Source: Treponema sp.
GTDB taxonomy: Bacteria > Spirochaetota > Spirochaetia > Treponematales > Treponemataceae
Reading direction: 5' to 3'
Assembly (NCBI GenBank): GCA_002749205.1
Contig: PDOP01000013.1
Coordinates: 1 to 47,818 of the forward strand
Length of the DNA: 47,818 bases
Each line of letters opens with the position of its first letter. The stretch's first letter is position 1. Below, piece by piece: positions 8,911 to 17,182 of the stretch. The notes below the pieces were generated by a model. The model did not search any database, was not told the DNA's origin, and saw only the letters and a program-made list of their open reading frames with translations. The translations under genes were made by a program, and so were the position numbers.

Positions 8911-9684
8911 ATGAAAAAGATAGTATTAATTGTTTTTTCTTTTATGTTTGTATTTGGTGTTTCTTTTGCACAAACACCCGAAGAAATAATTCAGTCAGTA
9001 CGCGGGCAAACTACTATTAATAATATAGGAGCTGAAGCTGAAATTACCATACAACGTGCCGGAAAAACTATGGAGGTGATAAAAATGATACAGTACACCT
9101 CAAAAGATGCAAGTGGATTGCAACGCACTATGATTATACTGAAGGCACCCGCTAAGTACAAGAACACAAGGTTTTTGATGCGTGAGCTAAAAAACGGAGT
9201 AACTGACCAAAGGGTATTTTTTCCTGCATTGGGGAAAACAACTAGAATTGTTGCAGAAAGCTCAGGTAACGAAGCCTTTTTGGGTACGGATTTTTCTTAT
9301 AATGACATGGCCTTTATGGAAAGAGATCCTTCATTAGACTCTTATAGAATGTTACCTGAGGAAACTTATAAAGGTAAAAAATGTTATGTAATTGAGGCTC
9401 TTCCGAAAAACAAAGCCTTTTTTTATGCAAAGACGATAATTAAGGTTGAAAAATCTAAAAAATTATTGATGACGGCAGAATTTTTCGATAAAAGTGGAAA
9501 AAAAGTAAAACAAATTGAGCTTTTAAATTATAAAGAAATAGATGGTGTAAATACTCCCTATGATGTTAAAATGACAACTTTTGCAACAAATACAGCAAGC
9601 ATCATCTCGATGAAGAAGATAAAATTTGGGCTTGAAATACCGGAAAAAATCTTTACAACAAAATATTTGGAAACCGGAAAATAG
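8911..9684 (+). CDS. LolA-like outer-membrane lipoprotein-sorting protein
   Basis: The start is ATG 8911 (MKKIVLIVFSF) because AGGAGG lies 9 nt upstream; the in-frame ATG at 8848 is inside the RND gene. A signal peptide ends at GVSFAQ, leaving a periplasmic protein of about 236 residues. The mature part, with 'TPEEIIQSVRGQ', 'MKMIQYTSKDASGLQRTMIIL' in two halves, 'GTDFSYNDMAFMERD' and 'YVIEALPKN', matches the LolA/LolB-like 'outer membrane lipoprotein-sorting' family (COG2834 type) that accompanies RND exporters. It probably carries a lipid or hydrophobic cargo across the periplasm between the RND pump and the barrel encoded next. Confidence 0.82.
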   Translation: MKKIVLIVFSFMFVFGVSFAQTPEEIIQSVRGQTTINNIGAEAEITIQRAGKTMEVIKMIQYTSKDASGLQRTMIILKAPAKYKNTRFLMRELKNGVTDQRVFFPALGKTTRIVAESSGNEAFLGTDFSYNDMAFMERDPSLDSYRMLPEETYKGKKCYVIEALPKNKAFFYAKTIIKVEKSKKLLMTAEFFDKSGKKVKQIELLNYKEIDGVNTPYDVKMTTFATNTASIISMKKIKFGLEIPEKIFTTKYLETGK

Positions 9685-9696
9685 CGGAACCTAAAA

Positions 9697-11337
9697 ATGA
9701 ACAGGCGAAGATGTGCGATTATTATTCTTTTATTAAGCCTATTGAATTGGGCGGTTTTTTCGCAAGATAATGAAAATTCGCTATCTTCGTCTGAAACAGA
9801 TTTTGACGACTTTGATAGCGACAATGATTTAGATGAAAAAAAGATTTCAGTGGGTTTTAATGGAAGCCTAAATCTTGGCGGTACAATGTTTTTTGATGAC
9901 TTCAAAAAATTTGCCGATATAAGGCCGTCTTCTTTGATTTGGGGCGATTTGCATTTAACAGCGACAGCGCCTATTGTTGAGGCTGTACTTGGCGTAAGCA
10001 TAAGTGATACAGCTTTGCCGTTTAATTTTAAAAAGAAGCCCCAAACATATCCTCGAAAGCCACAAATACCTCGTTTTATTGATGAAACTTATATGCAGTT
10101 AATGTTCGACAGTGTTGTGTTTGGAGGCGGACTTAAAAGAATGACTTGGGGGCGCGCCGATTATTTTAGCGTTTTAGATGTTATAAATCCGAAAGATTTG
10201 ACCGACCCGACCATAACAGATCCAAAGAAGTTGAAAATTCCTCGTCCGATGATTTTTATTTCTGCATATTTACCAAAAGAAGTAAAACTTGAATTTGTGT
10301 ATCTGCCGGTTTTTCAGGGTAATTTGGAAGCTTTATCAGGTCGTTGGAAACCAAGTCATTTTCAAACTGAAGCACAAAATGTATTGAATGAAATACAATC
10401 TGATTCATCGCTCAGCTCAATCGCACCGTATTTAAAAAATGACAGTCCTTTGCTTGAGCATTTTGTTGGTTTAAATCTTACGGATATGATGTCTACAGAA
10501 ATTGATTCTGCAAAACTTAAGTATTCACAGGCGGGAATGCGAGTAACAAGCACAATTGAAGGATTTCATGATTTGGGTTTTCAGTACTATTACGGAAGAC
10601 TTCCGAGCCCTGCATTTAAAATGGATACGAAGGCTCTATTTGCGGCTTTTGACAATTTACCTAATATCTTAAAAAATGCAAGTACAATACAAACATTATT
10701 AACCGCCATTGACAATGCAATTAGTTCTAATGATACGGCAACTGCACAGGCAAAAATGAAAGAGCTTGCAGAGTTAATAAAGAAACAAAATGGGCAAAAA
10801 GAGGCTGTCAAGAATAATTTTATAAAAGCCTTTGCTCTTGATTATAATGATTTTCATCAAATCGGAATAGATTACGCAACAGGGCTTGGTCCGGTTAATT
10901 TGCGTACGGAATTAGCCGCAAATATAACTCGGGATATTTACGGAAACAATCCTGGAATATATAACCCTTCGTTGGCTTGGCATGTAGGGCTTGATTACAA
11001 AACAAAATTTGGTATGACTTTAAATCTTGCCGTATCAGAAAATATTAAACTGTTGTACAGTAAAATAGGGACTAAAAAATATGATACCGAAAAAGGCAGT
11101 TTGCCTACTGATACAAAGGTTATGTTTCTTATTTCGCAGAGTCTTCTTCGGGGCTCTATGGCACTTAATCTTAAAACGATAATGAGTTGCGAATCCGTTG
11201 ATTTTTATATTAATCCTTCAATGAATTGGTTACTCGGCTCAGTAGAAATAAATACAGGAATGGGTTTTTTCTTGGGTCGAAACAACGAATATAAAGATAA
11301 TCATTTTGTTCACCTTTCCATATCATATAATTTTTAA
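9697..11337 (+). CDS. DUF1302-like outer-membrane beta-barrel protein of the RND operon
   Basis: A 546-residue protein with a signal peptide (to VFSQ) and an acidic Asp/Ser-rich N-terminal linker (about residues 22-50), followed by alternating amphipathic beta-strands. The motif 'WGRADYFSVLDVINPKDLTD' near residue 150 resembles the 'WGR/Q..D..NP.D' signature of DUF1302 proteins, which are typically encoded with RND exporters and LolA-like or DUF1329 proteins. The C-terminus (LSISYNF) ends in Phe, as expected for BAM-assembled barrels. A helical stretch at about 330-370 may plug or cap the barrel. It follows the LolA-like gene by 12 nt without a clear ribosome-binding site. The family assignment is by motif and context. 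Confidence 0.65.
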   Translation: MNRRRCAIIILLLSLLNWAVFSQDNENSLSSSETDFDDFDSDNDLDEKKISVGFNGSLNLGGTMFFDDFKKFADIRPSSLIWGDLHLTATAPIVEAVLGVSISDTALPFNFKKKPQTYPRKPQIPRFIDETYMQLMFDSVVFGGGLKRMTWGRADYFSVLDVINPKDLTDPTITDPKKLKIPRPMIFISAYLPKEVKLEFVYLPVFQGNLEALSGRWKPSHFQTEAQNVLNEIQSDSSLSSIAPYLKNDSPLLEHFVGLNLTDMMSTEIDSAKLKYSQAGMRVTSTIEGFHDLGFQYYYGRLPSPAFKMDTKALFAAFDNLPNILKNASTIQTLLTAIDNAISSNDTATAQAKMKELAELIKKQNGQKEAVKNNFIKAFALDYNDFHQIGIDYATGLGPVNLRTELAANITRDIYGNNPGIYNPSLAWHVGLDYKTKFGMTLNLAVSENIKLLYSKIGTKKYDTEKGSLPTDTKVMFLISQSLLRGSMALNLKTIMSCESVDFYINPSMNWLLGSVEINTGMGFFLGRNNEYKDNHFVHLSISYNF

Positions 11338-11359
11338 AAGTAAGATTTGTATAGCTTTT

Positions 11360-11395
11360 GAGTTTTGAAGCACTTGCAAAACTCGTCTGACTTTT
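11360..11395 (+). terminator. Possible weak terminator of the RND operon
   Basis: An 8-bp stem GAGTTTTG (11360-11367) with CAAAACTC (11377-11384), followed after a few bases by CTTTTTC. It is shorter than the other terminators here. Confidence 0.4.
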
Positions 11396-11418
11396 TCAAT
11401 TTCCTCTTTTATGTATCG

Positions 11419-11567
11419 CGTTCCCTTTACTTTGGGGGGGAGCGGAGGCTCCTTGTCGATGATTAAACTTTATTGGATATTGCAAGTTTTAATCGATAGA
11501 TTAAAACTTGCAAGTCGTTTTTTAAAGAAAAATCGACAAGAGCCGGAGCGAGGGGGAGACACCCCCT
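11419..11567 (+). repeat. Family C structured repeat, copy C1
   Basis: It begins with the conserved box cgttccctttactttggggg and ends in the hairpin AGGGGG/CCCCCT (11551-11556 with 11562-11567) around agaca. Between them are two nested stems: GGCTcCTTGTCGAT (11447-11460) with ATCGACAAGAGCC (11532-11544), and the 14-bp stem TTGCAAGTTTTAAT (11480-11493 with 11500-11513). The same ends, with different nested stems, occur at 26811-26952. Confidence 0.7.
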
Positions 11568-11599
11568 AATAAAAACAAAATATTTTTTTATTTATTCTC

Positions 11600-11627
11600 T
11601 TGACTTTTTTTTGAACTGTGTTATAAT
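11600..11627 (+). promoter_or_regulatory. Promoter of the DUF3160 gene, probably giving a leaderless mRNA
   Basis: TTGACT (11600-11605), 16-nt spacer, perfect TATAAT (11622-11627). Only 6 nt separate the -10 box from ATG 11634, so transcription should start at or next to the A of the ATG. No Shine-Dalgarno site is present. Confidence 0.75.
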
Positions 11628-11633
11628 TTGAAC

Positions 11634-14390
11634 ATGAAAAACTTAAAATCTTTATTTAAATGCACTATTGGTGTAAGTTGTTTTAAACTAATGTTTTTGG
11701 CGTTGGTTTTTAGTTTGTTGATATTGGCAGGTTGTAAAAAAGAGACAGATAACGATGTAGAAGTTGTGGCAGGTGAAGTAGAGGAAACAGATGAAGTTGT
11801 GGAATCAGAGGGGGTTCCCGTAACCGATGAAGATATAACATTGCCAAGAGAGCCGGGTAATTTTGATTTTGAAAAAGCAGGAGTGGTTGTATCGGCTCAT
11901 AAAAAATATTTGAGCGATGAGTTAAAATTTGTGCCTGTGCCTACTGAAGATATAAAGCATGATAGAACGGCTGTTGTAGGAAGTCATGAATGTAAGTTTT
12001 ATCCTTATGTTGAACTTAAGACACAAGAGGATTTGGCAAAATTAAAAAATGGAGTTCCGATACCGTTTGCAACCGTAATTCCTATTGAGGGAGAGCCTAT
12101 TGAGGCTCCGTACAATGAAGAATTATGTCATGCTTTTTTTATTTTTGAAAAAAATCAAAATTATTTTTATAAAACAACATGGAACGGAAAAGAGGGTTTG
12201 GTTTTCGGTGCGGATTTAACAAACATAAGGGGAAGAAGCAAATATAATAGGATTACATCTTTGTTGTATAAAACGAAGGGCTTTTATAAAGAGTTTTATC
12301 CTTTAGCCGGTTATGATTATCTTGATGAAGCAAATAAGCAAACCCTTGAAAGAGATAGATTATCTTTTCAATCTGTAACTAAATCGGAGTATTATCTTTC
12401 AAGTGAAACCCCTGATGATATGATTGCACTATATCAAAGATTATCAGAGTTCACTCCGCAGTTTATAACAACTGATTTGATGGCTCACAGTCGTCATCTG
12501 GTTTTTGACCGTACTTTACAATATATAGAAGAAAAGTTTTTTATTCCTGCATTGGATTTGCTTGTAGACGGCTTTTTGGCAGGATTGGAAAAGGTTAATA
12601 CATCGGGTAATGCTTCTGCAAATGATGAAACACTTGAAAAAGCCGTTCAGTATTTTCAAGTTGCAAAGGCTCTTATTGAATTAGCTCCGAATACAGAGGA
12701 AAATGAGAATACGGGTAGGCTTGATTATAAAGATGTTGATTATGAGACTGTGGTAAGTAAGTATCCCGATGTTGTTCAAAAAGAAGTAAAGAAGATTTAT
12801 GATGCAGGAGGTCTTGAACAGTCCGTTTTGTTTACTTTTGCTGACGGAAGTTTTACAAAAGAAGATTATACACAGTATAAGCCTCGGGGGCATTATACAA
12901 AAAACGGCGTTCTTGAAGCCTATTTTAGAGCTATGATGTGGTTTGGAAGAGCTCATTTTATGATTGCTCAAAGTGGTTCTGCACCTTTGGCAAAGGATGG
13001 CTCTGCCGGCTCGGATACGGAAAAATTAACTTATAATATGGAGCCGATAGCGCTTTTGATTACAGAGGTTGTAAAGGCTGATGTTGAGTTATATAAAGCG
13101 TGGGAAAAACTTTTTAATCCAATCACCAATTTAATCGGTATTTCAGATGATTTGTCATTCAAGGAAATTATACCGCTTTGGAACAGTTATGAAGTAAAAA
13201 ACTTTAAAAAGTGGAGCTCTAAAAAAGAAAACTTGCTGAAATTTATGGAAGATGCTCATGAAAAATTAAGGCCGCCTGCAATTGCGGGTAATTCTCTTTT
13301 GTATGTAGCATCTGAGGGAGATGCCTTATCTGAAAAAAAACCTCCGATGGGTTGGAGACTTTTTGGTCAAAGGTTTACATTTGATTCATATATTTATGGT
13401 TTGGTTACTGCTCCTAGGTTGGGCGACAGGATAAATGTTTCAGGGCTTGATATAATAAAAGCGTTTGGCTCAAAAAGTGCCGACTACTTTTTAAGTGAAG
13501 AATATAAGACATTCCCGAAATTAAAAGGTATTTTAGAGAAAGTGCAATCGGAAATAGAAAAATCGCCTGAAGCTACTTTTGGAAAAACCTATTATGGCTC
13601 TGTATTAAATGAAGTTGCTTTACAGGCGAGGTTTGAGCAAGGCTCCGGTTTTTATTTTACTGAAAGTCCTGCTTGGAATATAAAAACATTGCTTTCATCA
13701 CACGGAACATGGGCAGAATTAAAGCATGATACCATTTTGTATGCTAAACAAAATTATGCTGAGCGTGGAGGCGGAGGGGATTCACCAACTTTTAGAACCG
13801 AGCCTGTACCAAGGCCTATTCATTACATAGAGCCTAATTTGCCGTTTTGGAAAAATGCTTCTGTTTCTGTTGAATTGCTGTTGACGACATTACAAGCTGA
13901 CGGGTTAATAGATGATGTAATTTCAGGGCAGTTGAAGACACTAAAAGAAATATGCGATAACATTATAAAAATAGTTGAACTTGAAATAGAAGATAAGCCA
14001 ATATCCGATTACGATAATGATTATATCACGACAATTCCTTCATTGCTGGCAAAGATAGTTCTGATTGGTATGAACATTGAAGATTCTTTTGAACAAGATG
14101 AGTTGGCAATGCCGATTGTTGCAGATGTGTTTACAAATTCAGAAGAAGGCACGGTGCTTGAAGTTGGTGTAGGTATTCCTTACAGATTGTTTGTCCCTCT
14201 TAATGACGGACAGGGCGGAAAAAGGATAGCTGTAGGATATTGTTTTAACTATTATGAATTTTATCAACCAATGAATGAAAGATTAAATGATGAGCAGTGG
14301 AAAAAAATGGTATTTGAGAAAGGCGTGCCTGAAGACAAAAAACCGGCATGGGCAAGAGACATAGCCTTACCGGCAGTGAAAGATGAATAG
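11634..14390 (+). CDS. DUF3160-family lipoprotein
   Basis: A predicted lipoprotein of 918 residues. The N-terminal helix ends in the lipobox LILAGC (Cys near residue 34), followed by an acidic Glu/Val-rich linker. The motif 'TDLMAHSRHLVFDRTL' (around residue 276), then 'MMWFGRAHFMI' and the late 'GRDxxxNVSGLDIIKAFGS'-like region (here RINVSGLDIIKAFGS), identify the DUF3160 family of large, mostly helical exported proteins of unknown function. The start is ATG 11634; a TTG two codons earlier falls inside the -10 box. The gene overlaps the Memo-like gene by 8 nt, so the two are translationally coupled and probably work together at the cell envelope. Confidence 0.78.
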   Translation: MKNLKSLFKCTIGVSCFKLMFLALVFSLLILAGCKKETDNDVEVVAGEVEETDEVVESEGVPVTDEDITLPREPGNFDFEKAGVVVSAHKKYLSDELKFVPVPTEDIKHDRTAVVGSHECKFYPYVELKTQEDLAKLKNGVPIPFATVIPIEGEPIEAPYNEELCHAFFIFEKNQNYFYKTTWNGKEGLVFGADLTNIRGRSKYNRITSLLYKTKGFYKEFYPLAGYDYLDEANKQTLERDRLSFQSVTKSEYYLSSETPDDMIALYQRLSEFTPQFITTDLMAHSRHLVFDRTLQYIEEKFFIPALDLLVDGFLAGLEKVNTSGNASANDETLEKAVQYFQVAKALIELAPNTEENENTGRLDYKDVDYETVVSKYPDVVQKEVKKIYDAGGLEQSVLFTFADGSFTKEDYTQYKPRGHYTKNGVLEAYFRAMMWFGRAHFMIAQSGSAPLAKDGSAGSDTEKLTYNMEPIALLITEVVKADVELYKAWEKLFNPITNLIGISDDLSFKEIIPLWNSYEVKNFKKWSSKKENLLKFMEDAHEKLRPPAIAGNSLLYVASEGDALSEKKPPMGWRLFGQRFTFDSYIYGLVTAPRLGDRINVSGLDIIKAFGSKSADYFLSEEYKTFPKLKGILEKVQSEIEKSPEATFGKTYYGSVLNEVALQARFEQGSGFYFTESPAWNIKTLLSSHGTWAELKHDTILYAKQNYAERGGGGDSPTFRTEPVPRPIHYIEPNLPFWKNASVSVELLLTTLQADGLIDDVISGQLKTLKEICDNIIKIVELEIEDKPISDYDNDYITTIPSLLAKIVLIGMNIEDSFEQDELAMPIVADVFTNSEEGTVLEVGVGIPYRLFVPLNDGQGGKRIAVGYCFNYYEFYQPMNERLNDEQWKKMVFEKGVPEDKKPAWARDIALPAVKDE

Positions 14391-15276
14391 AGCTGCTTTT
14401 TGCGTATTGTTGATGATTTTCACTCTTTTATATTTATCTTGCCATAACCGGCAAGATAAATACAGCTCGGAAGAAAATCAGGTTTTTCTGTCCTGGGATA
14501 CAAAGCCTCAGAAGCAGCCTAAAGTCAATTTAATTGAGGCTGAGCAGAGGTTACCTAAAGGCGCTTTCCCGTGGGGCGGAACCGTCAGCCATCATCTTTT
14601 AGCCGGAGAACTTATAGATGAGTGGTTTCTCAAGTTAAAGCAAGCTCGTGATGTGGACTTATTTTATGTGCTTAGTCCGTCTCATTGGAACTTGTCAATT
14701 TACGATTATTCTCTGACAGATGGAAGCTGGAAAACGAATAATGGTTTAGTATTATCCGATAAAACGAAAGTAAATAAACTTGCCGGAATTTTGAATACTC
14801 CGTTAGAGCACCATGTTTTTAAATATGAGCACGGGGTTTCGACTCTGACTCCTTATATAAAAAAACATTTTCCTGAAGCAAAGGTTGTTGTTATTGCATA
14901 CAACGGTGAGCCACCGATAGATATGAAAAAAACCGAAAAGCTCGGCCGTGCAATGAAAAAAATGTTTTCGCCTAAAACGGCAAAAAAACAAAATGCGTTT
15001 TTGTTGGTGTCAACTGATTTTTCGCACCACGGCAACTTTTCCAAAATTGCCGAAAACGATGCAAGAACAAGAAAGTATCTTTCATCATTAAATCCTGATT
15101 CATGGACGTTGGTTATTTGCGATAATCGCCCTGCAATCTATCTAATTTCAAAGTTTTCGACAGAGAATACGAAATGCACAATTCAACATGCAACAACTGC
15201 TTATGAGCTGACGGACGAAACTGACTCTGCCGACATAACGAGTTATTTTTTTACATATTTTTGGGAAGATGAATAG
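14383..15276 (+). CDS. Exported Memo-family lipoprotein (AmmeMemoRadiSam protein B-like)
   Basis: A 297-residue protein with a lipoprotein signal (LLYLSC, Cys about residue 20), so it is predicted to be envelope-anchored, although most Memo relatives are cytosolic. Memo signatures are visible: 'GGTVSHHLLAGELI' (residue 67 on), 'LSPSHWN' (about 96) and 'STDFSHHGN' (about 209). In the family, His residues of these motifs line a metal site related to class II extradiol dioxygenases. The middle stretch 'EHGVSTLTPYIKKHFP' also matches. No AMMECR1 or radical-SAM partner lies nearby; instead it is coupled to a DUF3160 lipoprotein by an 8-nt overlap. Its reaction is unknown. Confidence 0.8.
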   Translation: MNRAAFCVLLMIFTLLYLSCHNRQDKYSSEENQVFLSWDTKPQKQPKVNLIEAEQRLPKGAFPWGGTVSHHLLAGELIDEWFLKLKQARDVDLFYVLSPSHWNLSIYDYSLTDGSWKTNNGLVLSDKTKVNKLAGILNTPLEHHVFKYEHGVSTLTPYIKKHFPEAKVVVIAYNGEPPIDMKKTEKLGRAMKKMFSPKTAKKQNAFLLVSTDFSHHGNFSKIAENDARTRKYLSSLNPDSWTLVICDNRPAIYLISKFSTENTKCTIQHATTAYELTDETDSADITSYFFTYFWEDE

Positions 15277-15296
15277 ACAGGCAGATTTTATTTTGT

Positions 15297-15950
15297 CTAA
15301 ATTTTTGTCCAAACTTTTAGCTCAGTAATTGCCGTTGAGACCATAAGATAGGGCTCTTGTATTTTTAAAACACAATAACATATTTCATCAAGCAGATCCG
15401 AAAAAGACAAATCCGGAATTTCTGATTTTTGCAATGTTGACACTTTTGAAATATAACCCCAAAGGTGTTGAAGTACATTTTTGATACCACCGTCAGAGGG
15501 CTGTTGATTGAGAACTTGTGTCAGTAACATTGTCAGCTCCTCAAAATCAGAGTAACTGCATTTTTGCGAAACCCTTCTGCCTATTTTTTTATAGATTGGG
15601 ATACTTCTTGCCATAACCGAATACTTATGATGCTTCCATAATTCTTGTGCGGAGAGCGGAATAGGTATTCGGCCGGTTTTATTTAAAATTGTGCTTAAAA
15701 TTTTAAATTCCTCTGCCGGTGTGTTTACATCTATTTTTAATTCCAACGGTAAATAGTCTTTGTACGCAATACTGAAATCTATATTTCTGAATTCCATTTC
15801 AGATATTAAAAGTTTGCTTCTGATGTCCAAGTTTCGTGATGTTTCAAACTTAACCTCTTTGCTGTTAAGCATTAAAGATTGCACCGAACAAAATTCTTTC
15901 AGTAAAAGCGCATTGCTTAAATAGCCCGGGTGTATTCTTAGCGTTTGCAA
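15297..15950 (-). CDS. DUF1722 (YbgA-like) family protein
   Basis: 217 residues. The C-terminal two thirds match DUF1722: 'KHHKYSVMARSIPIYKKIGR' followed by 'GGIKNVLQHLWGYISK', where the paired 'HKYxxMA' and 'NxLQHxxGY' motifs are the family hallmarks. The N-terminus 'RIHPGYLSNALLL' recalls small DNA-repair proteins with an 'HP.YL' start, but that link is weak. The start is taken as TTG 15950, as no ATG lies before residue 27 and the HPGYL region looks coding; no ribosome-binding site is clear. It follows the ArsC/Spx-like gene by 11 nt and probably shares its promoter. The function of DUF1722 is not established. Confidence 0.6.
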   Translation of the reverse strand: MQTLRIHPGYLSNALLLKEFCSVQSLMLNSKEVKFETSRNLDIRSKLLISEMEFRNIDFSIAYKDYLPLELKIDVNTPAEEFKILSTILNKTGRIPIPLSAQELWKHHKYSVMARSIPIYKKIGRRVSQKCSYSDFEELTMLLTQVLNQQPSDGGIKNVLQHLWGYISKVSTLQKSEIPDLSFSDLLDEICYCVLKIQEPYLMVSTAITELKVWTKI

Positions 15951-15961
15951 TTTTGATAAAA

Positions 15962-16333
15962 TTATTTTGTGGCTTTATTATCTTCGTCTACGGCAATTTT
16001 CCAGTCAGCTTCTTTGAAACCTGTCAATACGGCAGACTTAGTAACTAAAATCGGACGCTTCACCAACTTTCCGTCAGTTGCCAACAGCTCGTATTGTTGC
16101 TCGTCAGTCATTTCGGCAAGTTTATCTTTTAAACCAAGCTCACGATATAAAACCCCGCTTGTGTTGAAAAATCGTTTTAACGGCAACCCGCTTTTTTTGT
16201 GCCACGACTTCAACTCTTTCAGCGAAGGGTTTTTCTCAACAATATCACGCTCGCTAAATTTCACGCCCTGTTCCTGCAACCATTTATGAGCACGCTTACA
16301 AGTAGTGCATTTAGGATAATATATAAATTTCAT
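15962..16333 (-). CDS. ArsC/Spx-family thioredoxin-fold protein
   Basis: The start is ATG 16333 (MKFIYYPKCTTC), with GGAGG 5 nt upstream, rather than the ATG at 16348; this gives 123 residues. The N-terminal CxxC motif (Cys9, Cys12) sits at the start of the thioredoxin-like fold, and 'RDIVEKNPSLKELKSWHKKSG' (split over two helices) plus 'KRPILVT' are typical of the ArsC/Spx/YffB family. It lacks the long N-terminal features of true arsenate reductases with a resolved Arg triad, so it may be a YffB/Spx-like redox protein; arsenate reduction is not shown. It has its own consensus promoter. Confidence 0.85.
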   Translation of the reverse strand: MKFIYYPKCTTCKRAHKWLQEQGVKFSERDIVEKNPSLKELKSWHKKSGLPLKRFFNTSGVLYRELGLKDKLAEMTDEQQYELLATDGKLVKRPILVTKSAVLTGFKEADWKIAVDEDNKATK

Positions 16334-16352
16334 TTTTCCTCCGTACAAAGCA

Positions 16353-16381
16353 ATTGTATAAAAACTTTATAAAGATGTCAA
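16353..16381 (-). promoter_or_regulatory. Promoter of the ArsC/Spx-like operon
   Basis: Minus strand: TTGACA (16376-16381), 17-nt spacer, TACAAT (16353-16358); transcription would start about 12 nt before the GGAGG/ATG. Confidence 0.7.
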
Positions 16382-16408
16382 CTCATTTTAAAAAGATAAA
16401 TATATGCG

Positions 16409-16567
16409 CTTCGCCAACCCGCTCACGCCTTAAATCTTTTGTTTTTTTTCTGATGAAAAATAATCACTCGTCTCACAAAGTGAGCGAAGCGTCTCACAAA
16501 GTGAGCCGGTTTTTCTGTCAACTTAAAAAAACAAAAGGATAACGGCGCTCGCCACGCACGCGCTAAA
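16409..16567 (+). repeat. Family B structured repeat, copy B1, with an internal tandem hairpin
   Basis: It carries the B boxes 'caaccc', 'cttaaatc' and 'aaggataacgg'. The variable inner stem is TTTTGTTTTTTT (16437-16448) with AAAAAAACAAAA (16525-16536). Unlike other copies it contains the same 16-nt hairpin unit GTCTCACAAAGTGAGC twice (16470-16485 and 16491-16506). A short open frame at 16354-16542 lies over this repeat and is not considered a gene. Confidence 0.65.
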
Positions 16568-16622
16568 CATACTGAAAAACACTCAGGTGTTCTTTTAAGT
16601 ATTAAATGTATAAAACTTTTAA

Positions 16623-16919
16623 TTAGTTTCCGTTAATTTCTATCCAATATTTTTCGCAGTTATTGGTTCTATTTAAATAATGTTTTTCAATTAATTCTCG
16701 TCTAATAATTGCGTAATCATCAAAGGTGATGGCATTTTTTATGATGTGATTTACCTTGTTCTCTGAATAAAGTATTCCTGTGCTAAATTTATTTGCAATG
16801 TATTGCAAAATAAGATGTTGGTCTTTATTTTTTTTAGGCCATCTAATTATTTTGTTATCTTCGTTTATAATACGCTTTTTAAGTAAATCGGTTTTTGCAT
16901 TCAAAAAATCATTGTTCAT
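16623..16919 (-). CDS. DUF2087 domain protein
   Basis: A small protein of 98 residues matching DUF2087: 'IIRWPKKNKDQHLILQYIA' followed by 'FSTGILYSENKVNHII', 'DDYAIIRRELIEKHYLNRT' and the ending 'KYWIEI'. The pattern 'WPkK...iL.yia..F..g..Ys E.eVN' is the family signature. These domains are small helical folds often found behind MarR or ArsR-like regulators; here it stands alone. Its role may be regulatory but is unknown. Only a weak AAAGAA precedes the ATG. It has its own promoter. Confidence 0.8.
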   Translation of the reverse strand: MNNDFLNAKTDLLKKRIINEDNKIIRWPKKNKDQHLILQYIANKFSTGILYSENKVNHIIKNAITFDDYAIIRRELIEKHYLNRTNNCEKYWIEINGN

Positions 16920-16932
16920 AATAGTTCTTTTT

Positions 16933-16962
16933 TTTATATCATAAAATTTGCTAATAAGTCAA
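16933..16962 (-). promoter_or_regulatory. Promoter of the DUF2087 gene
   Basis: Minus strand: TTGACT (16957-16962), 18-nt spacer, TATAAA (16933-16938). Confidence 0.6.
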
Positions 16963-17026
16963 TCACTTGTTAGTTTGTGTTAAATAGCTTGCTGAAAAAA
17001 AGAATACCACAGTGGTAAGCAATACA

Positions 17027-17165
17027 CTTAACCTGATTTTGCGACCGCAGTCTATCCTTACGCTCGATTTTAAAACAGTAAAGGTGGTTGGAGCGACAGC
17101 GGAAAACACCGAGTCAGTATTAAAAGTAAAGAGCGTAAGATTATGCAAGGGAGCGGGTTGAAGAG
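17027..17165 (-). repeat. Family B structured repeat, copy B2
   Basis: Read on the minus strand: box caaccc, box cttgcataatc, variable 9-bp stem CTTACGCTC (arms at 17131-17139 and 17057-17065), box aaggata, and the end box aaatcaggttaag (17027-17039). It lies downstream of the leftward regulator gene in the same orientation. Confidence 0.65.
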
Positions 17166-17182
17166 CGTTAGCGAAGAAAAAA

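Noticed and set aside
11459..11513. Riboswitch or attenuator before the DUF3160 gene
   Set aside because: The DUF3160 promoter lies downstream of these stems, so they are not in its leader; they belong to repeat C1.
16354..16542. 62-codon open frame on the + strand
   Set aside because: It runs over repeat B1 and its duplicated hairpin, and its codons follow the repeat rather than a protein pattern.
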